Assembly: GCF_001418655.1 (NCBI RefSeq)
Contig: NZ_LIQZ01000226.1
Coordinates: 1 to 40,509, forward strand
DNA length: 40,509 nt
DNA from: Streptomyces phaeochromogenes
GTDB lineage: Bacteria > Actinomycetota > Actinomycetes > Streptomycetales > Streptomycetaceae
Reading direction: 5' to 3'
Shown here: piece after piece, positions 16,106 to 23,810 of the stretch
Layout of the letters: every line of letters begins with the position of its first letter
How positions within the stretch are numbered: position 1 is the first letter of the stretch
Made by a program: the position numbers and the translations under genes
The notes under the pieces: generated by a model
Told to the model about the DNA's origin: nothing
Seen by the model: the letters and a program-made list of their open reading frames with translations, nothing else
Databases searched by the model: none

Positions 16106-17476
16106 TCAGGCGGCGTCCGGGATCCACGAGCCGTGGATCATCGCCGGTACTCGGCGCGGCAGACGGACCGTCGCGACCGGCGGCAGGGACAGGTCCGAGG
16201 CGTCCAGGACGAGCAGCCTGGACGCGTCGGCGTTCAGATCGCTGACGACGGTGAGCAGATATCCGGCGTCCTCGTCGGAGGAGCCGGAGGAGCCGGTGGC
16301 GTCGGCCGCGGGGACGAACACGGCCTCACTGGGCAGTTGGCCGTTGCCGAACGGCCGCAGCTGGCGGGTGCCGTCCCGGCGGTCGTACTTGACCAGCGTG
16401 TGGTTGCCGATGCCCAGGTCGTCGGGGAACGACAGCGCGTACTGATAGCGGTGCTCGCGGCCGGTGAAGGCGTCGTTGATGGTGGGGAACTCGACGGTCA
16501 GGTCGTCGGTCTGCTCCTCCTTCACGCGGCCCGCGGCGAGGTCGACGGTCCAGCGCCTCGTCCTGGAACCGGAGTTGGGCTCCGCGCCGCGGTCCGGGGC
16601 GCCGACCCACCAGTTCCAGGAGCGCTGCCAGCCGGTACGGCCCACCGTCGGGCCCTCGACGACGATCCGGCCGTACGCGTCCTCGTAGGCGTTGGCGAAG
16701 TGCATCCCGTAGCCCTGGTCGACCTCGAACCAGCGGATGCGGGCCGCGCCTCCCGCGCCGCGCGGCATGACCCCGATACGGGACCGCTGGGCGTCGCTCC
16801 AGCCGTACGGGATGCCGGAGTGCTCGGCGGGGTCGAAGGTGACCGAGCCCTCCAGGAACACGACGTGGTGCTCGGTGATGGCGAAGTCGTGCTTGAGCGC
16901 GGCGCTCGCGTCCGGGACCTCCTGGGTGTCGAGGACCTGGCCGTCGGGCGAGGCCACGTGGTGGATCAGATAGGGCGGGAACGGGGACGAGGAGAAGAAG
17001 TGCAGTTCGCCGGTGGCCGGGTCCTCCTTGGGGTGCGCGGTCATCGCCGACGTCAGCTTGCCGCCGAAGTCGTACGCGCCCACGGTCTCCAGGTCGGCGG
17101 TCAGCTCGAAGGGGAGGTTCGCCTCGCAGAGCGCGAGGAGGCGTCCGGCGTGCTCGATGACGTGGGTGCCCGCGGTGCTGGCGGTCAGGTCGGGGCCCTG
17201 CTCGGTCATATAAGGGGCGCCTTCGAGCGCCGGGGTGTGCACCCAGCGGTTGCGGTACCACTCCGCGCGCCCCTCACGCAGCCGTACGCCGTGCACCATG
17301 CCGCTGCCCTTGAACCAGTGGGTGGGGGTGATGCCGGGCTTCGGATTGTGGCTGTTGCGGATCAGCCGGCCGGTCAGTTCGGGCGGCAGCGTGCCCTCGA
17401 CGGGGAGCGTGGTGGCGGTGATCTCGTCGGCTACGGGGGTGTAGTGGCCGGTCAGGTATGGCTTGTCGACGCTCAT
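16106..17476 (-). CDS. Carotenoid cleavage oxygenase family protein
   Basis: A 456-residue non-haem iron dioxygenase of the RPE65/CCD family, which cleaves double bonds in carotenoids, apocarotenoids or stilbenes. The four iron-binding histidines are all recognisable: His148 in TAHPKEDP, His196 in KHDFAIT, His259 in MHFANAYE and His448 in IHGSW. It is soluble with no signal peptide. ATG 17476 has AAAGG eight bases upstream. It is the last of three minus-strand genes (MFS exporter, SRPBCC protein, oxygenase) downstream of a TetR gene. No carotenoid synthesis genes are in the window, so the substrate is unknown. Confidence 0.92.
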   Translation of the reverse strand: MSVDKPYLTGHYTPVADEITATTLPVEGTLPPELTGRLIRNSHNPKPGITPTHWFKGSGMVHGVRLREGRAEWYRNRWVHTPALEGAPYMTEQGPDLTASTAGTHVIEHAGRLLALCEANLPFELTADLETVGAYDFGGKLTSAMTAHPKEDPATGELHFFSSSPFPPYLIHHVASPDGQVLDTQEVPDASAALKHDFAITEHHVVFLEGSVTFDPAEHSGIPYGWSDAQRSRIGVMPRGAGGAARIRWFEVDQGYGMHFANAYEDAYGRIVVEGPTVGRTGWQRSWNWWVGAPDRGAEPNSGSRTRRWTVDLAAGRVKEEQTDDLTVEFPTINDAFTGREHRYQYALSFPDDLGIGNHTLVKYDRRDGTRQLRPFGNGQLPSEAVFVPAADATGSSGSSDEDAGYLLTVVSDLNADASRLLVLDASDLSLPPVATVRLPRRVPAMIHGSWIPDAA

Positions 17477-17620
17477 GACGGTGACCTTTCTGGTGGGTTC
17501 TCGCTTTGTGGATGGGGGCCTGCGGACTGGCTTCTCGTGGAGTGGGGGAGGGGGCGGGTGACACCGGCGTACGTGGGCACCTCGCGCGCCGTATGACGGC
17601 CGTGCGCGCGCTGTACGGCG

Positions 17621-18139
17621 TCAGGCGCGGCGCTCGGCCTCGGACCGCAGGCGGCTCAGCCAGCTCTCCAGGGACTGCCGCAGTGCCTCGCGCATCTCCT
17701 CGGGGCGTTCCTCGATCGGGGCTCCGGCCCAGGACTCCTCGGTGCGGACCGTCACGGTCCGCTCGCCGGTCGCCGCTTCACCGGTCCGCTCGCAGTTCTC
17801 CTCGAAGGTCCAGACGTGGACGCCCTCGATGCCGTGCGCCGGGCCGCCCCAGACGATCCGCTCGTCGGGCACGACCTCGCGGATCGTGGACGTGATGTCG
17901 AGGCCGTGGGTGAGCCACCGGAAGGAGGCGCCCGGGGCGAGCGGGCCGTCGAAGTCGACGCTGTCGATGTCCGTGTTCCAGTCGGCCCACGACCCGATGT
18001 CCGTGTGTAGGGCCCATACGGTCGCGAGCGGGGCGTCGATGGTGGTCGAGAGCCGTACGACGACGGGGGCGTCCTCGTCGACGGAGTGGGCGGGTGTGTT
18101 CTGGGAGTTCTTGGGGTGCTTGGGGTTCTCGGCGGTCAT
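17621..18139 (-). CDS. SRPBCC (START/polyketide cyclase-like) protein
   Basis: A 172-residue protein with a polar N-terminal 25 residues, then an SRPBCC fold: VRLSTTIDAPLATVWALHTDIGSWADWN, a central glycine-rich beta region and a long amphipathic C-terminal helix (EEMREALRQSLESWLSRL). This fold makes a deep hydrophobic ligand cavity; relatives bind or cyclise lipophilic compounds. ATG 18139 is preceded by AAGGAG. It starts 47 bases after the MFS gene and lies 144 bases before the carotenoid oxygenase gene, suggesting it handles the same hydrophobic ligand. Confidence 0.85.
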   Translation of the reverse strand: MTAENPKHPKNSQNTPAHSVDEDAPVVVRLSTTIDAPLATVWALHTDIGSWADWNTDIDSVDFDGPLAPGASFRWLTHGLDITSTIREVVPDERIVWGGPAHGIEGVHVWTFEENCERTGEAATGERTVTVRTEESWAGAPIEERPEEMREALRQSLESWLSRLRSEAERRA

Positions 18140-18186
18140 GGCGGGATCTCCTTCTGCGGGTGTCGCTGTGGGTGTCGGACGGGCGT

Positions 18187-19644
18187 TCAGCGCGTGGGAG
18201 TGGGGGTCAGGGCCTCCTCGGTCCGGGGCTGTGCCGCGAGGCGGCGGGACAGGAGGGGAGTCAGTGCGGCGGCGACGGCGAGTACGGCCGCCGAGACGAG
18301 GAAGGCGAGCCGGTAGCCCTCGGTGAGGGCCGCCGCGGGGGAGTGGTGGTGCGCGGCGGCTGCCGTACGGGAGGCGGCGAGTGTGCCGAGGACGGCCAGG
18401 CCCACGGCTCCGCCGATCTGCCGGGTGGTGTTGACCAGGCCGCTGGCCAGACCCGAGTCGGCGGGCCGTACGCCGGTCACGGCGGCCCCGGTGAGCTGGA
18501 CGAACGCGGTGCCGAGGCCGAGGCCGATCACGAGGATCGGGCCGAGCAGGTCGGCCGGGTAGCTGCCGTCCGCCGTGATCCGGGACAGCCACAGCAGCCC
18601 GGCGGCCTGGGTGAGCAGGCCCGCGGCGAGCGTGATGTGCGGGCCGAGCCGGCGGGAGAGCCGCGGGGCGAACCAGGAGCCGAGCATGTTCGCCGCCGCC
18701 AGGGGGAGTTGGGACAGCCCCGTCTCCAACGGCCCGGCGCCGAGGACCTGTTGCTGATAGAGCGGCAGGAAGAAGAACAGGCCGACCCAGACGGCCCCCA
18801 GCAGCGTCATGACGAGGTTGGCGGGCGCCACCAGCCCCTCCGTCCACAGGCGCGGTGGCAGCAGCGGAGCGGGGTGGCGCCGCTCGACCAGGAGGAACAG
18901 CGCGAGCAGCACGGCCGCCGTGCCCAGGGAGCCGAGCACCCAGGGGTCGGTCCAGCCGGAGCGTCCGGCCGACGTGAGCCCGTACACCAGCGCGACCAGT
19001 CCGGCCGTGACGGTGAGGGTGCCGACGAGGTCGAGCCGCCCGGGAGCGCCGTCGTCGGGCGGTGAGGCGGGGACCAGCACCAGGGTGCCGATGAGCACGA
19101 CGGCCGCGCCGAGTCCGGACACGTGGAAGACCCACGGCCAGCCCAGGCCCTCGGTGAGCACCCCGCCGAGCAGGACTCCGGCGGCTCCGCCGGCGCCGGA
19201 CACCGCGCCCCAGACCCCGATCGCCTTGGCGCGCCCGGGTCCCGGCGGGAAGAGCCGCATGACCAGGGAGAGCGCGGCCGGTGCCACGGCGGCGGCTCCG
19301 ACACCCTGTGCGGTGCGGGCGGTGATCAGCGCCCACGGGCCGGTGGCGAGGCCCGCGGCGACCGAGGCCGCGGCGAACAGCGCGAGGCCTCCGAGGAGGA
19401 CGCGGCGCCGGCCGGCGAGGTCCGCGGTCCGTCCGCCCAGCAGGAGCAGCGCTCCGAAGGCGAGGCCGTAGGAGTTCACGACCCAGGACATGCCGGAGTC
19501 CGAAAGACCGACGCCGTCGCGGACCGCGGGCAGGGCGACGTTGACGATCGACGTACTGAGCGCGACGGCGAACTGGGCGGCGGCGAGGACCGCGAGGGCG
19601 GCGCCGGGGCGGACCGCCCTTGCTCCCTTTCGCGTGCTGGACAT
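18187..19644 (-). CDS. MFS drug-efflux transporter, DHA2 (14-TM) type
   Basis: A 485-residue transporter with about fourteen hydrophobic segments, the early motif SIVNVALPAV, the loop GGRTADLAGRRRVL and motif C-like GLGWPWVFH region found in DHA2 drug:H+ antiporters. These export lipophilic toxic compounds using the proton gradient. ATG 19644 follows AAAGGGA. A palindromic operator matching the one in front of the adjacent TetR gene lies 58-77 bases upstream, so the transporter is very probably repressed by that TetR protein. First gene of a probable three-gene operon. Confidence 0.9.
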   Translation of the reverse strand: MSSTRKGARAVRPGAALAVLAAAQFAVALSTSIVNVALPAVRDGVGLSDSGMSWVVNSYGLAFGALLLLGGRTADLAGRRRVLLGGLALFAAASVAAGLATGPWALITARTAQGVGAAAVAPAALSLVMRLFPPGPGRAKAIGVWGAVSGAGGAAGVLLGGVLTEGLGWPWVFHVSGLGAAVVLIGTLVLVPASPPDDGAPGRLDLVGTLTVTAGLVALVYGLTSAGRSGWTDPWVLGSLGTAAVLLALFLLVERRHPAPLLPPRLWTEGLVAPANLVMTLLGAVWVGLFFFLPLYQQQVLGAGPLETGLSQLPLAAANMLGSWFAPRLSRRLGPHITLAAGLLTQAAGLLWLSRITADGSYPADLLGPILVIGLGLGTAFVQLTGAAVTGVRPADSGLASGLVNTTRQIGGAVGLAVLGTLAASRTAAAAHHHSPAAALTEGYRLAFLVSAAVLAVAAALTPLLSRRLAAQPRTEEALTPTPTR

Positions 19645-19701
19645 CGGGGTCCCTTTCTCGGGGTTCCTGTGAGTTCCTGTGAGTTCTTGGCCGCTATGAG
19701 T

Positions 19702-19721
19702 ATGTGTGGTTGACCACTCAC
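19702..19721. promoter_or_regulatory. TetR operator upstream of the DHA2 exporter
   Basis: ATGTGTGGTTGACCACTCAC matches the symmetric form GTGAGTGGTYRACCACTCAC at 18 of 20 positions. A second copy sits at the start of the TetR gene (20372-20391); both share ACCACTCAC. Binding by the neighbouring TetR protein is inferred. Confidence 0.7.
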
Positions 19722-19804
19722 TCTTTGGCTCGAAGAAGAAGCGGGCTGTCGGAGAGTGAAAGGTGACCCCTCGGTGACTCCTCGCCCCGCCGACGGCGGG
19801 CTCG

Positions 19805-20371
19805 TCAGTAGTGCCGGATGCCCGCCGTGAGCGTGCGCGTCCATGGGGCGTCCACTTCCTGCGCCTCCATCGACACCACGAGATGGCAGAGCATGCCGAC
19901 GGCGAAGAACTCCTGGACCTGCCGGTCGTCGCCCCCGGAGGCGCCGCGCACGTACTCCACCGTGCGGGCGTACCCCGCTCGTACGGCGTCCCGGATCGCG
20001 GGTACGGAGACCGCTGCCGCCTGGGCGTGCAGTTGGACGAGCAGCAGGTCGTTGTCGCTGATCAGGCGGGCGTAGGCATCGCCCATCGAGGAGAGCACCG
20101 CCTCCGGGGAGCTGCCCTTCGCCTCGGCCGCGCCCCCTTCCAGGCTCTCGCGCACCCTGACGAAGCAGTGCTCGACGACCGCGGCGAACAGGGACTCCTT
20201 GTTCGGGAACAGCCGGTAGACGTACGCCTGGGAGATTCCGGCGGCCTTGGCCACCTCCGTGGTCGTCGTGCCGAAGTAGCCCCGTGAGGCGAAGGCGCCG
20301 ATGGCGGTGCGGAGCACCGTCTCGCGGCGCTCGTCGGCGGTGGACAGTTGGCGGCGTCGTTCCGTCTGCAT
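19805..20371 (-). CDS. TetR family regulator of the exporter/oxygenase operon
   Basis: A 188-residue TetR protein. Its N-terminal helix-turn-helix domain runs from about residue 15 to 60 (TVLRTAIGAFASRGYFGTTT, then ISQAYVYRLFPNKESLFAAV), followed by a helical ligand domain. ATG 20371 has no ribosome binding site, but a TTGACT/TTGAGT promoter pair is placed so that transcription would begin at the ATG, suggesting a leaderless message. The operator abuts the ATG, so autorepression is likely. An upstream in-frame ATG at 20440 would read through the promoter and is rejected. Ligand unknown; perhaps the lipophilic compound handled by the operon. Confidence 0.9.
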   Translation of the reverse strand: MQTERRRQLSTADERRETVLRTAIGAFASRGYFGTTTTEVAKAAGISQAYVYRLFPNKESLFAAVVEHCFVRVRESLEGGAAEAKGSSPEAVLSSMGDAYARLISDNDLLLVQLHAQAAAVSVPAIRDAVRAGYARTVEYVRGASGGDDRQVQEFFAVGMLCHLVVSMEAQEVDAPWTRTLTAGIRHY

Positions 20372-20407
20372 GTGAGTACTCAACCACTCACACTTTTTCG
20401 CAGTCAA
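20372..20407 (-). promoter_or_regulatory. Leaderless promoter and operator of the TetR gene
   Basis: On the minus strand TTGACT (20407-20402), an 18-base spacer and TTGAGT (20383-20378) are followed by six bases and then the ATG. The operator GTGAGTACTCAACCACTCAC (plus strand, 20372-20391) covers the -10 and the transcription start, as expected for a repressor site. Confidence 0.6.
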
Positions 20408-20455
20408 GGGCGGGAGCCACCCGTTGCGCTGAAAAAACAAAGAAACGTCTGAACC

Positions 20456-20482
20456 GGAACCCGGGAGTGGCTACGCTGCGTC
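20456..20482 (+). promoter_or_regulatory. Possible ECF sigma (SigE-like) promoter before the amidase gene
   Basis: GGAACC at 20456-20461 and CGTC at 20479-20482 are separated by 17 bases, resembling ECF-sigma promoters of the SigE type that respond to cell-envelope stress. The spacing is near but not certainly equal to the usual one. It lies about 90 bases upstream of a peptidoglycan amidase gene, which fits such control. Confidence 0.35.
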
Positions 20483-20571
20483 ACCCAGGGCGGAGCTGGC
20501 GCCGAACCGTCAACTCGCCTGTACCACCCACGACTTACCGACTACGTAACAGAGAGCACGGGGGGCCCGGC

Positions 20572-21465
20572 ATGGGTACGAACTGGATCGAGAAGGCGCA
20601 GCGGCTGGGCGACGGGAGCATCGGAGGCGCGATGGATCATCCGTCGATCCCCGGCCGCGTCGTCTGGCACACCACGGAGAGTGGCGCCGGCGACGACGCG
20701 TTCCGTTCCGTGACGTCGCATCTCATCAGCGTCTCCGCCGAGCCGCATCTGCTGTACGACCCGACGACCGACCGGCTCGGCCAGTTCGGGCCGCTGAACG
20801 CGAGCGCCCGCGCGCTGCGCAACGACGGTTCGACGCGGACCAACCGCGTAGGGAAGGTCTGTATCCAGATCGAGGTCCTCGGGCGGGCGGGCAAGCCGTT
20901 CACCGCCACCTGGAAGCCGGGGCCCAACTACCGGGCCATGATGGCCGCGATCCGCTCCTGGAAGATCCCGGACACCTTCCCGGCCGGCCGCATCGCGACC
21001 TCGGGCGCCGACGCGACCAACCGCCCCCGGACGATCTGGATGAGCAAGGGCGGCCACTACGGCCACGCCAACATCCCGGGCAACGACCACTGGGACCCGG
21101 GCAACATCGACAAGTCCGCGCTCTTCGAGGCGGCCCCGATCGGGTCCCCCGGGGCGGGCGGCCCCACGCCGTCGAAGCCGGTCGTCGACCTCAGCAACGT
21201 CGTCGCCGCAGCGCGCCGCGACCCGGGTCTGCCCCAGGGCGGCAAGACCCACAAGGCGGACGTCCTCGTCGTCGAAAAGGCTCTCGTCGCCGAGGGGTTG
21301 CTGCCCGCCCAGTGGGCCGACGGCTCGTTCGGCAGCAGGACGGTCGAGGCGTACGCGAGCCTCCAGCGCCGGTACGGCTTCAGCGGTACGGACGCCAACG
21401 GCATCCCGGGCCAGACGACGCTGAAGCGGCTCGGCAAGGAGCACGGCTTCACGGTCAAGGCCTGA
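20572..21465 (+). CDS. Peptidoglycan N-acetylmuramoyl-L-alanine amidase with peptidoglycan-binding domain
   Basis: A 297-residue protein. Residues 1-190 form an amidase_2/PGRP-like zinc domain with the metal-binding histidine in VVWHTTES, and NDHWDPGNID carrying the second. The last 80 residues are a PG-binding_1 domain (SFGSRTVEAYASLQRRYGF, then GIPGQTTLKRLG). It would cleave the bond between muramic acid and the stem peptide. There is no signal peptide or membrane anchor at the N terminus (MGTNWIEKAQRLGDGS), unusual for a wall enzyme of the host and more like an endolysin, but no holin or other phage gene is near. ATG 20572 follows a GGGGGG stretch. Confidence 0.85.
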   Translation: MGTNWIEKAQRLGDGSIGGAMDHPSIPGRVVWHTTESGAGDDAFRSVTSHLISVSAEPHLLYDPTTDRLGQFGPLNASARALRNDGSTRTNRVGKVCIQIEVLGRAGKPFTATWKPGPNYRAMMAAIRSWKIPDTFPAGRIATSGADATNRPRTIWMSKGGHYGHANIPGNDHWDPGNIDKSALFEAAPIGSPGAGGPTPSKPVVDLSNVVAAARRDPGLPQGGKTHKADVLVVEKALVAEGLLPAQWADGSFGSRTVEAYASLQRRYGFSGTDANGIPGQTTLKRLGKEHGFTVKA

Positions 21466-21485
21466 GACCCCAGCACCTCAGCACG

Positions 21486-21528
21486 CGGCTCGTGGGGCTC
21501 CGGACGACTTCCGGAGCCCCACGAGCCG
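21486..21528. terminator. Terminator after the amidase gene
   Basis: A perfect 19-base-pair stem (21486-21504 with 21510-21528) with loop CGACT and a short TT tail, 20 bases after the amidase stop. Confidence 0.88.
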
Positions 21529-21565
21529 TTGGCGTTCCCGCACTACTTTTCTGCTGCCTTTTCTC

Positions 21566-21594
21566 TTGACGTGAAATTGGTCCGTACCTATGGT
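21566..21594 (+). promoter_or_regulatory. Vegetative-type promoter for the alginate-lyase-family gene
   Basis: TTGACG (21566-21571), a 17-base spacer and TATGGT (21589-21594) form a good housekeeping sigma promoter. Transcription would start near 21601, about 47 bases before the chosen start codon. Confidence 0.7.
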
Positions 21595-21647
21595 CACCGC
21601 CAACGCCTGTGTTCATAAAGGCATTCCGTGTTCACATACGAGAACGG

Positions 21648-22874
21648 ATGTCCCCCACAATGCTGAACACCCCGGTACCTCCACGTCATCGCCGCAGATC
21701 CCGCTTCGCGCTCGTCGGGACCGTCGCCGCCCTCCTGGCGGGCGCCCTCGCCTGGCCCGCCGCCGACCGCGCCGAGGCGGCTCCCGCCACCTTCACGCAC
21801 CCCGGAGTCACCGTCTCCCGCGGCCAGTTGGACTTCGCCCGGCAACAGGTCAACGCCGGCGCGCAGCCCTGGAAGGGCGCGTACGACCAGATGCTGGCGA
21901 GCAAGTACGGCTCGCTCACGCGCACCCCCAAGCCACGGGCCGTCGTCGAGTGCGGCTCGTACTCGAACCCCAACAACGGCTGCACCGACGAGCGCGAGGA
22001 CGCGATCGCCGCGTACACCCAGGCCCTCGCCTGGTACGTCACGCGGGACGCGCGGTACGCGAGGAAGGCGATCGAGCTGATGGACGCCTGGTCCGCGACG
22101 ATCCGGGACCACACCAACAGCAACGCCCCGCTGCAGACCGGCTGGGCGGGCTCGTCCTGGCCCAAGGCCGCCGAGATCATCAAGTACACGTACGACGGCG
22201 GCTGGGCGAACTCGGGCCGCTTCTCGACCATGCTGCGCACCGTGTACCTCCCCGAGATCATCAACGGCTCGAACTCCAACGGCAACTGGGAGCTGTCGAT
22301 GATGGAGGCCGCCGTCGGTATCTCCGTCTTCCTGGAGGACAAGGCGTCGTACGACAAGGCCATGGCGAAGTTCCGGACCCGTACGGCCGCGTTCGTGTAT
22401 CTGTCCTCCGACGGCGCGCTGCCGAAGACCGTGCCGAGCCAGAACCTCGACACCGCGCAGAAGATCATCAACTACTGGCAGGGGCAGTCGACCTTCGTCA
22501 ACGGGCTGACCCAGGAGACCTGCCGCGACCTCACGCACACCGGATACGGCATCTCCGCGATCTCGCACGTCGCCGAGACCAGCCGCATCCAGGGCCAGGA
22601 CCTGTACGGCACCGACGTCGGTGAGCGGCTGCGGCACGCTCTCGGCTTCCAGGCCAAGTACCAGCTGGGCGAGGCGCCTCCGAGCTGGCTGTGCGGCGGG
22701 ACGCTGCACCTCGGGCTCGGGCCCATCACCGAGGTGGGCCACAACGCCCTGAGCAACCGCCTCGGCCATGTCATGACCAACACCGAGCGGTTGACGCTGC
22801 AGAACCGGCCGTCGGGGAGCAACAACCTCTTCGTCGCCTGGGAGACCCTCACGCACGGCGACAACCCGAACTGA
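21648..22874 (+). CDS. Secreted alginate lyase family protein
   Basis: A 408-residue protein with a Sec-type signal peptide: basic region RHRRRSRF, a hydrophobic core (ALVGTVAALLAGALAW) and a likely cleavage after AEA. The mature part is alpha/alpha-toroid-like, with WSATIRDHTNSNAPLQTGWAG, ELSMMEAAVGISVFL and ETCRDLTHTGYGISAISHVAE, which match the Alginate_lyase superfamily (PF05426-like). Such enzymes cleave uronic-acid polysaccharides by beta-elimination, but many family members act on other glycans, so alginate is not proven. The start is uncertain among GTG 21609, ATG 21648 and ATG 21660; 21648 fits the promoter and signal peptide. Confidence 0.85.
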   Translation: MSPTMLNTPVPPRHRRRSRFALVGTVAALLAGALAWPAADRAEAAPATFTHPGVTVSRGQLDFARQQVNAGAQPWKGAYDQMLASKYGSLTRTPKPRAVVECGSYSNPNNGCTDEREDAIAAYTQALAWYVTRDARYARKAIELMDAWSATIRDHTNSNAPLQTGWAGSSWPKAAEIIKYTYDGGWANSGRFSTMLRTVYLPEIINGSNSNGNWELSMMEAAVGISVFLEDKASYDKAMAKFRTRTAAFVYLSSDGALPKTVPSQNLDTAQKIINYWQGQSTFVNGLTQETCRDLTHTGYGISAISHVAETSRIQGQDLYGTDVGERLRHALGFQAKYQLGEAPPSWLCGGTLHLGLGPITEVGHNALSNRLGHVMTNTERLTLQNRPSGSNNLFVAWETLTHGDNPN

Positions 22875-22933
22875 GACGTTGCCCGACCGGGCGCCGGACG
22901 GTGATACTGGCGCCCGGTCCACGGGGGAGGGTC

Positions 22934-23626
<693 letters not shown>

Positions 23627-23810
23627 CGGCGACGGGACCGTCGAGCACTGAGCCGAGCTCGTGGAGTCCTGAGGTCCGGAGGCGCCCGCGGCGGCGCGTC
23701 AGGGTTCTGTCAAAGACGTCCCGCACCCCACCCCTCACCCCATTTGTCAGGATTGTTGGCCGTAAGGTCGACGCAGCGTACGCAGTGCGTTTTGGGAAGA
23801 CAATGGGGCC

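Noticed and set aside
20572..21465. Prophage remnant around the amidase gene
   Set aside because: Apart from the endolysin-like architecture, no holin, integrase, structural or regulatory phage gene is present in the surrounding 10 kb.
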